From the NCBI GenBank assembly GCA_034696485.1, contig JAQIWT010000578.1, positions 1 through 17,689 on the forward strand: a stretch of DNA of 17,689 nucleotides, given 5' to 3'. This document shows positions 10,101-17,689 of this stretch, one piece after another. The notes under the pieces are model-generated. The model ran no database searches, was not told the DNA's origin, and saw nothing but the letters and a program-made list of their open reading frames with translations. The position numbers and the translations under genes were made by a program. This stretch comes from Isohypsibius dastychi. Taxonomy: Eukaryota; Tardigrada; Eutardigrada; Parachela; Isohypsibiidae. Each line of letters opens with the position of its first letter. Within the stretch, counting starts at the first letter, position 1.

Positions 10101-12286
10101 GGAAGATGAGGAGTCCCCGCGGTTGTTCTTTAAAGATTATACGCAGCGACAATTCTACAAGAAGAAAGCATCACGAGAAATCCAGAAAGTCGCCAGTTTG
10201 AATCAGATCCTGGCCGGAATACTGCGTCCAGCAACATCACTTCCGGTTGTGAAACCGACGGTGTATTTCCCACCTGGATGTGCTCCACGATTATCGAACC
10301 CACCTTTTTCCCTGGACCAAGAATTTTTGGAAATCATCGCTGATAAACCCTTCCCGGAAGTGACCAGTTTATTGACTGCACTCACCACCGCAAAAGCCGG
10401 AGACTTTTTCAACTTGGAGCGACCGGAAACGATGGGTGATTCGTTCTTGAAAATGATGACCTGTATTTACCTGTATTTGGAATATCCGAAATATCACGAA
10501 GGAAAATTGGCGTTTCTGAAATCCAACCAAGTTTCCAACTACAATCTATATCGACTTGGAAAAGACAAAAAGATTCCGGAATTCGTCAACAATCAGTTCT
10601 TTGAGCCGAAAATCAATTTTCTTCCACCCGGTTTCACTGTTATCCCAAATGCACAGGAGACGCATTCTCCCAGGTTGTTTCAAGGAATTCCGGATAAGTC
10701 ATTGGCGGATGTGATGGAAGCGTTGATTGGGGTTGTTTTAAATGAATGCGGATGCGGAGCGGCGCAAAAGTTTATGAACTGGCTGGGACTTCGCGTTATG
10801 GCGCAAGATAATTTGAATGAGGAGCAGATGACGTCCGGCCGGAAGTGGTCAGTTGGGTCCGCCATTCCCAGAAATGTGCCGTCACCATTGTTACGGAAGC
10901 CGAGTGATCCGTTGTATAAAGGCTCTTGGGAAAGACTTATTTCCGGCCTACCGGAATTTCAAGAGAAAATTGGATATCGGTAAGAAAAACTCACTTAAAT
11001 CTGTTTAGGCATTTGATCTACGAGATAATATTGGAATTTGAAAGACGAATTTCTATGAGTTCTCTTTTCTGTTCATTTTAATATCGACAGTCTTTTTCCA
11101 GCTTTCGCGAGCCAGCTTTTCTCGTGCAAGCGTTCACTCACAGTTCGTACGTGGAAAACCGTGTGACAGATTGCTATCAGCGGTTGGAATTCCTCGGCGA
11201 CGCCGTTTTGGATTTTCTGGTGACCCGATATTTGTACAACAACGATGCATGTTTGGGTCCTGGAAAATTGACGGATTTACGTTCGGCCTTGGTGAACAAC
11301 AAAACGTTTTCCACGTTGGCGGCCCAGAATAACTTCCATAACCACATCAAATATTCCAACCCGAGGATATTCCGGCTGATCAAACAGTTCATTGACGAAA
11401 AACACAAAGAAGACAAGAGCGTTCTTCCGGTTCGCGATGATATGGTATGGCGCTTTCACATGAAAAAAATGGGTTTTCTAAAATGAAATCTGAACACTCA
11501 AATTTTTGCTTTTTTGAAATGTTAGATATGAATTATGGAGTATTTAAATTATTAAATTTTTACGTTTTCTGTGATTACTTTCTTTTGTTAAGAATCTTTA
11601 GAACACAGATCAGTTTTGTGAGGAATTAAGCTGACTTGGTTAATTTTCTGTTGTGACATTTTTGTTTTATAGTTGGATCTGGGCATTGAAGATGACGATG
11701 ATGATGATGAAAGCGACTCCGAACTTGTTGTCTCTGAGAATCACGGAATGGCGGAGGATCCGAAGATTTTGGGAGATGTGTTCGAGTCGGTTGCCGGCGC
11801 GATATTTTTGGACAGCGGTCTTTCACTCGACGCAGTCTGGAAAGTTTATTACAATTTGATGAAAGAAACAATCGGTTTGTCCGAACTTACGAAATCAGTG
11901 TCCAGATAAGGAATTCAGTTGGGATTTGTTTTCAGATCGCGCTGTCGAGCATTGTCCGAAGAATCCTGTGCGTTTATTGATGGAAGCTGAACCTGCCAAT
12001 TGCAAGTTTGGGTGCGTTGATTTTTTAGCTGATTGATTGCTCTCTGGAAAATCTGCATTTTCTTACTCAGGATTTTGTTTGGATTTTTTCTCACCATTTC
12101 TGTTATACATTTTTTCATTTCAGGAAAAGCGAAAGTTTCGCTAGGAACAAAGTTTCAGTTACAGTGGAAGTGTTTGGAAAGGGTGAATTCATCGGTATCG
12201 GGAATAATTCGCGTGCTGCGAAATGCAATGCTGCTAGAAATGCCTTACTCCAATTGAAGCATGCTCAGCTTAAGAATATGTTCTGA
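4152..12286 (+). CDS. DICER1: Dicer, endoribonuclease of the small-RNA pathways, 19 coding exons, complete
   Basis: Exons: 4152-4356, 4424-4534, 4840-4899, 4957-5082, 5167-5486, 5645-5872, 6149-6392, 6585-6728, 6788-6932, 6989-7015, 7256-7519, 7857-7989, 8046-8273, 8352-9040, 9711-10979, 11102-11444, 11673-11874, 11936-12011, 12124-12286. The total is 4977 nt, or 1658 residues, with all phases consistent. The helicase is intact: Walker A GTGTGKT (about 66-72), DECH (178-181), GLTAS, a C-terminal lobe with IVFVTERYNSW, and QSKGRARA (540-547). DUF283 spans about 624-745 (RYCNTLPNDN...GELDP), platform/PAZ about 746-985 (FPIYF, NVLGLKQ, ACWYRG). RNase IIIa has E1214, D1218, D1308 and E1311 (NLERPETMGDSFLK). 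RNase IIIb has E1427, D1431, D1547 and E1550 (YQRLEFLGDAVLD). The dsRBD is about 1589-1652. Both RNase centres look competent. The first ATG of the exon (4152) was chosen; the frame is also open back to the acceptor at 4121. The weakest junction is the GTCTTG donor at 8274. Dicer cuts double-stranded RNA and pre-miRNAs in the cytoplasm into about 22-nt duplexes. Confidence 0.96.
9041..9710 (+). other. Large Dicer intron (670 bp) between PAZ and the connector helix
   Basis: It begins GTAAGTTT and ends TGTGTTTTAG, and splicing restores Ala-Leu-Asn in frame. It is at least twice the length of almost every other intron in the gene (56-337 bp). A minus-strand open frame of 88 codons inside (9400-9666) has no motif I recognise and is Phe/Ile/Lys-rich, as expected from AT-rich intron sequence. 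An imperfect inverted repeat with a T-rich loop lies near its 5' end. Confidence 0.85.
9091..9117. repeat. Imperfect inverted repeat with poly-T loop inside the Dicer intron
   Basis: GGTTCGGCG and CGCCGACC can pair with one bulged T, around a loop consisting almost entirely of T. It sits 50 bases after the 5' splice site. Confidence 0.5.
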
Positions 12287-12560
12287 TTTTATTGGTCTTT
12301 CTTTGATCCGTTTAGTGACTCGACGAATGTGGCTAGAATTTTCGGAAGACACTGTTTTCAATTGTTATTTGGTATCTTTTTATGGATGTGCTCATACGGA
12401 GACTTTTTTTACGTCTTACTGGTTTGCATGAACTTTCGGCAAGTTGATGGACAAAGGGTACTTGGGTGGATATTGGAAGGCTTGTGAGTTGTGATGTGTA
12501 AATCACATGAGGTTCTCGAATAATTCGCACTACAGAATGTTCACTCAAAATATATTATAT

Positions 12561-12640
12561 CAAAAACCAGCGCGAGTACGCATGACATGATAGCGCAGTG
12601 GAACTGTAACAAGCCCCTTGAGACGGGTTCTGATCTGACT
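12561..12640 (+). repeat. tRNA-like (SINE-type) repeat, copy 1
   Basis: The copy runs from CAAAAACCAGCGCGAGTA to GGTTCTGATCTGAC. It contains TAGCGCAGTGG, a good match to the RNA polymerase III A box (TRGYNNARNGG), and GGTTCTGATCT, a degenerate B box, 24 bases later. A second copy at 12786-12872 shares most of the bases. No complete tRNA cloverleaf can be drawn, so a functional tRNA is unlikely. Confidence 0.5.
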
Positions 12641-12785
12641 GATGGTGTCGGCGCGGAATATTGCATCGCGCAGTCTGATTCAGCCCAGTGCTTACATGAA
12701 GATTTCTCAGACACAGAAATGCAAGCAAGGAGTCCGAAAACAAGGTCGGTTGCGATTCGGCCTGTTGTTTTCGTCATACATTGAA

Positions 12786-12872
12786 CCAAAAACTAGCGCA
12801 AGTAGTACCCCTTACGGGGTTACGATAGCGCAGTGCAACTGCAACAAGCTCCTCAAGAAAGGTTCTGATTGA
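12786..12872 (+). repeat. tRNA-like (SINE-type) repeat, copy 2
   Basis: Same orientation as copy 1 and about 225 bases downstream. Shared blocks are CCAAAAACTAGCGCAAGTA, GATAGCGCAGTGCAACTG, CAACAAGCTCCT and GGTTCTGATTG. It carries an extra small palindrome, ACCCCTTACGGGGT, between the head and the A-box-like block that copy 1 lacks. Confidence 0.5.
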
Positions 12873-13157
12873 ACGTTTACCTGATTTTGGCACTTACGGT
12901 ACTTGTAGCTATGATGAACATCCGAATGGCGCAAAAAATGGAGATATCTTGCTGGCCCAGCCTCACCGTGTCTACACATGGGGTCAACAAAACAAGGGCG
13001 CAGTTTTGCGAAGTGGGCAAGGTTATCTGCGTCTTTGACCGACAATTTGCGTAATTACGGAGATCTGAGCACTGATGAGAGCCTAGAATGATGAGACGAA
13101 GCTGTGTATGCTAATTGCGTTTTAGAAATCATTGACGCCAGTTGGTTACATCGTAGT

Positions 13158-13164
13158 TATAAAG
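13158..13164 (+). promoter_or_regulatory. TATA-like box of the anti-LPS-factor-like gene
   Basis: TATAAAG lies 94 bases before the ATG at 13258. With initiation about 30 bases downstream, the 5' UTR would be about 65 bases. The match is direct; promoter activity is inferred. Confidence 0.45.
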
Positions 13165-13257
13165 CCAGGTGACTTCTGTTAACGGCTGGATTAACGATAT
13201 CTGTTCAAATTTCGAACTTAGGGAATCGACTTTCATTTGTTCAGTGCAACCCCTGAG

Positions 13258-13695
13258 ATGAAAACCATTTTACTCGTGACCATCACCCTTGCGGTGTTCA
13301 GCACCGCAGCGCAGGGTCAAGACTTCGGACAATTTATCGCCTTCTTGAAGAATGTCGCTTATCCTGGAATCCGAGGCATCTTGGAAGAAAGAAAGAACTG
13401 GGAGGCGTTTGGATACAAATGCGATTTTTTTCGTGATTCAGGATTTCATAGGTGGCAGTGGATGTATGATGGCTATCTCAATTGTCCTGGCTTGGGAAAC
13501 TGGAGCAAAAGCAAGTGCTTGGGCCGCGGATGCGCCTTCAAAGAACCGATGAAGCAGTACTTGGCTGAACTGGTTCGAACCAAGAAGGCTACGAAGGAAC
13601 AGCTGGTTCAACATATTCAGACTTGCAACTGTGGATTCGACCAAGGAGATATTAATGAGATGGTGGAGGCTGTTAATAGTGTTACGGTCGCCTAA
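13258..13695 (+). CDS. Secreted anti-lipopolysaccharide-factor/scygonadin-like protein, 145 residues, single exon
   Basis: The ATG at 13258 was chosen because it begins a clear signal peptide (MKTILLVTITLAVFSTAAQG, cleavage near residue 20-21); the frame extends upstream only to a TTG. The mature protein has an N-terminal helix-like stretch, then W48-E-A-F-G-Y-K-C55, then C55-X20-C76 followed by Pro-Gly. This repeats the anti-LPS-factor layout: W, LG/FG, C-X20-C-P-G around an RW...YKG/YDG beta-hairpin. The downstream segment KQYLAELVRTKKATKEQLVQ (99-118) aligns with the C-terminal helix pair of Limulus factor (DFVGQAKSSGLITEKQAEQF). Four extra cysteines (87, 92, 123, 125) and a roughly 20-residue tail go beyond the classical protein. 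The hairpin is not cationic (R59, R65 and H64 against D56, D60, D71), so LPS binding is not assured; scygonadin is an anionic relative. Similarity was judged by eye. Confidence 0.7.
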   Translation: MKTILLVTITLAVFSTAAQGQDFGQFIAFLKNVAYPGIRGILEERKNWEAFGYKCDFFRDSGFHRWQWMYDGYLNCPGLGNWSKSKCLGRGCAFKEPMKQYLAELVRTKKATKEQLVQHIQTCNCGFDQGDINEMVEAVNSVTVA

Positions 13696-13929
13696 AGCTC
13701 TTGCGTGATCATGCTCTATCAGTTGATATGTTGTGTTTAGAAAGAGAATTCCATGCTTGACCTTGTTGTATTTGCTCCATGACAGAGCCTCAGAAGAAGT
13801 TAGACCAGACATACAATTTTGGTTGGAATGGTTATCTATGTATGAAAAATGAGCTTTCGCCATTGGATCACACTTAGTTTCTGCGAAGTTTTCAAATCGG
13901 ATGTCACTTCAAAGCATTCAGAGAATCGG
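13696..13929. other. Convergent spacer between the ALF-like gene and the esterase-like gene
   Basis: These 234 bases hold both 3' ends. I see no AATAAA on either strand and nothing else recognisable. Confidence 0.6.
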
Positions 13930-16343
13930 TTAAACTGATTGAAATTTCGGGCCTTCAGTTCCCGATGGTGGTGGTTTGCATCTGAGTAGCTTGAGCATAT
14001 CCCAGAATTCCACAAGCTCCAGCTCTCTAGTCAACGTCTGCCGTGTCCATTTTCGATCTTCACCCAAAAGAAGATAGTTCTCCTGGCTGATGTCGAACGG
14101 CTCACCCAAACCGTAGCTACAGGCAGAACGTCTCCAATTACATTAGGACATGCGCTATACATATTCGAGCTCGAAACAAAAATACACGTACCCGCGAGTC
14201 AGTACCGATTGAAACTGTCTGCGGAAGTTCTGGTTGACTGTTGCATCTGCAGCTCCCGCAACGGTGCGATTGGCAAACAGATATCCGACATCCAGGGTAT
14301 GATATGGGGCTGAAAAAAAGTGAGAACTGTAACAAGTGTCTTCTTTAACAATGCGAAAATACCAAAAACTTACACAGCCCTGGAATCTGGACGGTATTCG
14401 CACTGGCACCTCCGTCGTATCCAAAGGCTGAAATCTGACTACCAAGTCGGGCTACGTTGTATTTCGCATAAAGCATGGCTTCTTTGATCGTACCCAGCTT
14501 ATGGTTGACATCAGTCGCTAGCTAATTCACATAACCACGGTACACGGGCTTCGCTGCACTTTGGAAATTATAGTTGGTCATACCTCAATGAAACGGCTGC
14601 GGAGTGTGTTTGAATCAGTTCCCTCTGTGAGACCATATGTTTCCATCACCAAGTCGATCGTTTCAGCGGGCAGTTTATCACACAGAGTTGCCTGTTCGAT
14701 GACCTTTTGGACCCCGATTGTTGTGAGGAATGGAAGAGAAGGTTGACCAGGGCCGGCAAATGCTGCTTGGAAGGCACCTAATGGACGAAAGCGGATAGAA
14801 TAAAAGCGTTTTACCAGAAACAGGTCCAGTCTGGTTGGAACACATTCTCTTACGGAGGACCACAATCGCGGCATCCTTTGTGTTGTAGTTGTGAACAGAG
14901 CCACCTTTGATTACACCATTTCGGTTCGGATCACGGAGCAGAAAATCTGGATCATACAGAATGTGACGGCCGTCAACAACCATACTCCAAATTGGTTTGC
15001 CCTGAAGAATGAAGCCATTAGACTGAACTGTCAATTAAACAGAAACCGAAATTCCAAAAAGGCAACCTCTCCCCACCCCCACCCCCAAATTTAGACAGAT
15101 CGACGCTTTTTTGAGCTGAAATTCGCTTTAGTACCTTACCGGAGCTCGGTTCAGAGTGCCGCTCATTTCATTGCTCAAATTCAGCAACTTGAAGGGTTCG
15201 ATGGTTTTCAAACACGAAATCAGTGCCTGATTGGGCTCCAGTGGGCAATTAGCCATTTTAGCCAATGCCTTAGTTTTGTCAAGTGGAGTCTCGTCGATGG
15301 CCCATGGTGACAGAACGCTACCACTTTGTGTAATGACCCCTTTCACTCTCTCTGCAAAAAAACCGACATTTGGATCACCAACTTAGATTGATACTATTGA
15401 TGCAGAACGTACGGGCATAACGGTCGTCCAGCATCATGGCAGAAACCAAAGCTGCAGAGTCGCTCTGCCCGGAAACAACAATCGCCTCGTGATCACCACC
15501 AAAAATATTGATGTTCCGATTGACCCAATCAAAAGCGGCTTTCATGTCACTTAAACCGTAGTTCCCAAGCGAAGCATCATCATTTGTGCTCAGAAACCCA
15601 AAAGGTCCGGTACGATACTGGACCATGACGACAATGGACTGTGACATCCTCGCAAAATCCGCAGCCATTCCAGGAGTTTTACCAGTGGCTAAAAGAAGGT
15701 TTCCGATCAGAAAACAACAATTCAAATGTTTGCCCCCCCCCTTAATCGAAAGTCCCCCCTCAAAAGAAAGCTCTTACCGCTCATCAGACCGCCCCAGCTC
15801 CACATCAGGACAGGGAGTGGTTGACCGAACTTCCCAGTGAGCAAGCTTGACTGTGACGGGACGTAAACATCCAGAAACAAACAGTCTTCTTTTTGGTCCG
15901 CTTGGTTCCGCTCACTGAACGGCGGTGCTGGTGTCTGAATGCAAGGTGCTCCAAATTTGTTTCGCGTCGCATCGTTCAGATACGAGAAATCATTGTTGAC
16001 TTCCGCGTCCTGAAACAGAGACATAATATAGTTGAGAAGTTGCGAACTGGTATTTTTCTACCTCAAATCGACCTGCCAGTCCATATTTGATTCCATAGAA
16101 GACGTAAACTGGCGATGGTCCGCCAATGACATCCGCTTTCAGAATTGATTCACCCAGCCTGACTCCTCCACTTTGATTAAATGCCGTAGTTTCTGGGTAA
16201 TAGTTGGTCGAGTAGGCATAGGGGGTTGTGGCCATGTTATCCACCGGTGGTGTATTGGGTGGTTGAGTAGTTGAGACGACTCGCTGAGAACGTGCAGCTG
16301 AGATGAGTACACAGACCAGAATGCTGGATTGTAGCAACGCCAT
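13930..16343 (-). CDS. Secreted cholinesterase/carboxylesterase-like protein with degenerate active site, nine exons, complete
   Basis: Minus-strand exons: 16343-16062, 16009-15778, 15688-15413, 15351-15140, 15022-14854, 14777-14584, 14521-14374, 14309-14192, 14116-13930. The total is 1818 nt, or 605 residues, all phases closed, stop TAA. The first ATG (16343) opens a signal peptide, MALLQSSILVCVLISAARS, followed by a Thr/Pro-rich linker to about residue 60. Family landmarks: VYVFYGIKYG, FGAPCIQ, EDCLFLDVYVP, VQYRTGPFGFLS, LGNYGLSDMKAAFDWVNRNI, FGGD, ITQSGSVLSPWA, DG at 351-352, and the C-terminal YLLL...FW. The fold is alpha/beta hydrolase, type B. The active site is altered: oxyanion HGGG is WGGL (166-169); the elbow GxSxG reads GQSDS (245-249), keeping Ser247; the acid position reads KDAA (383-386) where KDEG is usual; His508 in PYHTLDVGYLF is kept. 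No membrane anchor is seen. Likely roles are a secreted non-catalytic ligand/adhesion-type protein or a strongly diverged enzyme. Confidence 0.92.
15071..15086 (-). other. G-rich tract within an intron of the esterase-like gene
   Basis: In the transcript sense (minus) the intron 15139-15023 carries G5-T-G5-T-G4, about 50 nt upstream of the 3' splice site. Such tracts can fold into G-quadruplexes or bind splicing factors; this is inference. Confidence 0.5.
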
Positions 16344-16391
16344 TTCGCCGAAATACAGTAGAACATACGAAAACAATGTGGGCAATGCTGG

Positions 16392-16401
16392 CTTAAATAT
16401 A
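16392..16401 (-). promoter_or_regulatory. TATA-like box of the esterase-like gene
   Basis: TATATTTAAG on the minus strand lies about 50 bases upstream of the ATG at 16343. Initiation about 30 bases downstream would give a very short 5' UTR of roughly 20 bases. Confidence 0.5.
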
Positions 16402-16593
16402 ACACTGAGAAATTATTCGGATGGCAAAACGTGAGTTCTTTTGTTCAGCCACTTTATCTTTGCTGACCGTGACAGTTTCTGGTGAGTGGAACGTGTTTTT
16501 GAAAATTGTTTGTTCAAGCATTGTCGTCATTGTGACGGTAAGACCGAAGTGCTCAACAATAACCATCCGCGTTGATAGCTTGATATATCTAAG

Positions 16594-16688
16594 CAATGCC
16601 TAACTTAACTCGAAGTTAGCAGTTCGCTACACACATATCGTAGAGAGCGAAGCGAGCGCCAGCGAAGCGCATTTCGCGTTAGGCGTTG
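16594..16688. repeat. Nested inverted-repeat element with competing stems
   Basis: The ends CAATGCCTAAC (16594-16604) and GTTAGGCGTTG (16678-16688) pair over 11 bases with one T-G wobble. Inside are a perfect local hairpin, CTAACTT/AAGTTAG (16600-16619), a TTCGCTAC/GTAG-AGCGAA hairpin (about 16623-16651), and the twice-repeated AGCGAAGCG (16647 and 16661), of which the second can pair with TTCGC. It could be a small foldback/MITE-like element or a structured RNA; no family is recognised. Confidence 0.5.
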
Positions 16689-17114
16689 ATCTAAGTAGTC
16701 ACGTTTATCCTGTACCATCTTTCCGCGAGACACCTTTTTCTCATCAATTACCTTTTTTGCTTTATACGTTGCAAGAAAACTTTGATACATCCGATTGATT
16801 CTCGGTGTGCATTGAATAGACGAAAGCACTACCATACAGTACATGGTACACATGGTATACTTACAAGATGACAAAAACTCATGCCCACAAAATTCTCATG
16901 TCGAGCCTCAAAAATGAATATGACTGAACTTTATGCACGGACCCGTTGATATTGAACATTTTGATTGGAGTCGCTTCTACTGGCTGGTAACATCTTTCGT
17001 TTCTATGGGATGCAATCCCTTAACTAACTAATCGAAGATTGTAGTATGCTTGGCAAGGCTGCTGCCCAGCGTCTATTATGGCAGCCCATTTGGGCCAGAA
17101 TGAAAACAACTAGG

Positions 17115-17300
17115 ACAACTACGAAGACTTCGTTAAGTCCGATTATATCCGTGTTCAGCGACTGTCATCAACTATTAAAACCACAACGACTACGACAATT
17201 ACCAACACTGCACTATAAAAACTCGAATGACAACCAGGCAATGTTCAGATAGTTCGGTGTTCAGCGATTATCATGAACCAGAAAAACTACGAAGATTTCG
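17115..17300 (+). repeat. Diverged short direct repeats
   Basis: AACTACGAAGAYTTCG occurs at about 17117 and 17285, and GTGTTCAGCGAYTRTCAT occurs at 17151 and 17257. The two motifs appear in swapped order with unequal spacing (168 and 106 bases), as in a decayed tandem array. No coding frame is conserved through both copies. Confidence 0.5.
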
Positions 17301-17689
17301 ATACGTATCAACGATCATACTAGAAATTTAGCAGCTATCTTACTGAGCACAGCAACTTCGAAATTTTTCGTCACTACGGTCGGACCATCAGCCGCAGCGG
17401 TTTGAATTCACGAGAGCCGGCAGTGCTTCGTCTGTATTTTGCAAACAGCAGTATATCAGCGCCATATACTAGTACTCTTTTAACAACGCTTAAATGGCCC
17501 ACGTCTTGGATGGTCACCTGACAATCGTTCTTACTGTTAATACATGACAAACGCTCTGGTCTTTCTTGTGTATACGACCCACGAGTTAGTCCTATTCGAA
17601 GTCTTAGTACGAGAGAAAAACCTAATCTGCCTGGCCAGAATTAAACGTGCACGGCCACAAACAAGTCAGAGCATATCCTGGTCAATCAA

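Larger units (their letters stand above)
12287..13257. other. Intergenic region after Dicer
   Basis: No gene supported across about 970 bases. I found no canonical AATAAA soon after the Dicer stop. The middle holds two related tRNA-like repeat copies (annotated). Open frames on both strands at 12541-13054 lack domains; the short peptide similarity between two minus-strand frames here is a by-product of the DNA repeat. The last 100 bases hold a TATA-like box and the presumed promoter of the next gene. Confidence 0.6.
16344..17689. other. Intergenic region upstream of the esterase-like gene; no gene supported
   Basis: About 1.35 kb. Open frames are short (at most 89 codons), none has a recognisable domain, signal peptide or convincing splice continuation. 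The region holds a TATA-like box for the esterase gene, a nested inverted-repeat element and a group of diverged direct repeats (annotated). A distal exon of an out-of-window gene cannot be excluded. Confidence 0.6.

Noticed and set aside
12561-12640. Functional tRNA gene
   Set aside because: The A-box-like block is good, but the A-to-B-box distance is short, the B box is degenerate, and no acceptor or anticodon stem pairs.
12541-13045. Two minus-strand frames sharing the peptide pattern SEP..R.LLQ.HCAI
   Set aside because: The shared peptide comes from the underlying tRNA-like DNA repeat; there is no other similarity or start context.
13068-13115. Hammerhead-ribozyme-like CTGATGAG
   Set aside because: The second conserved core (GAAA) and the cleavage-site stem are absent downstream.
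14890-15094. Plus-strand open frame overlapping the esterase-like gene
   Set aside because: It is antisense to a well-supported exon and runs into the C-rich intron; no domain is visible.
16843-16865. CATGGTA direct repeats around a small GTAC palindrome
   Set aside because: Too short to distinguish from chance in this AT-rich spacer.
16605-16874. Minus-strand 89-codon Lys/Arg-rich frame
   Set aside because: Part of it is the translated inverted-repeat element, and no domain, signal peptide or splice continuation is visible.

Overview
The window is animal nuclear DNA. Its genes are split by many short GT-AG introns (mostly 50-300 bp), and two of the five proteins are metazoan families with diagnostic domain order. 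The compact intron and intergenic spacing, together with an anti-lipopolysaccharide-factor-like protein, point to a small-genome ecdysozoan (tardigrade or arthropod grade). That placement is inference. No single base in the window proves the phylum.

Layout. (1) Positions 1-1073, plus strand: the last five exons of a rabphilin/Doc2-type protein, covering its C2B domain; the gene starts outside the window. (2) Positions 1074-1685: facing 3' ends with one AATAAA on each strand. (3) Positions 1686-3311, minus strand: a complete two-exon GPATCH3 orthologue of 486 residues. (4) Positions 3312-4151: a head-to-head intergenic region shared with the next gene. (5) Positions 4152-12286, plus strand: a complete Dicer gene that I rebuilt as 19 coding exons (1658 residues), with helicase, DUF283, platform/PAZ, RNase IIIa, RNase IIIb and dsRBD. 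All splice phases close and all catalytic acids are present. (6) Positions 12287-13257: a non-coding stretch with two related tRNA-like repeat copies. (7) Positions 13258-13695, plus strand: a single-exon secreted 145-residue protein with the anti-LPS-factor/scygonadin signature C-X20-C. (8) Positions 13930-16343, minus strand: a complete nine-exon secreted cholinesterase-like protein (605 residues) whose oxyanion hole, nucleophile elbow and catalytic Glu are degenerate. (9) Positions 16344-17689: no gene I can support; it holds a nested inverted-repeat element and diverged short direct repeats.

How the genes relate. Dicer makes small RNAs from double-stranded RNA. GPATCH3, which may share its promoter region, is an RNA-associated G-patch protein; the vertebrate member is known as a damper of RIG-I-like receptor signalling. 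The anti-LPS-factor-like gene is a putative secreted immune effector. The rabphilin-like gene (vesicle exocytosis) and the esterase-like gene look unrelated to these. Any functional link between neighbours is inference from position only.
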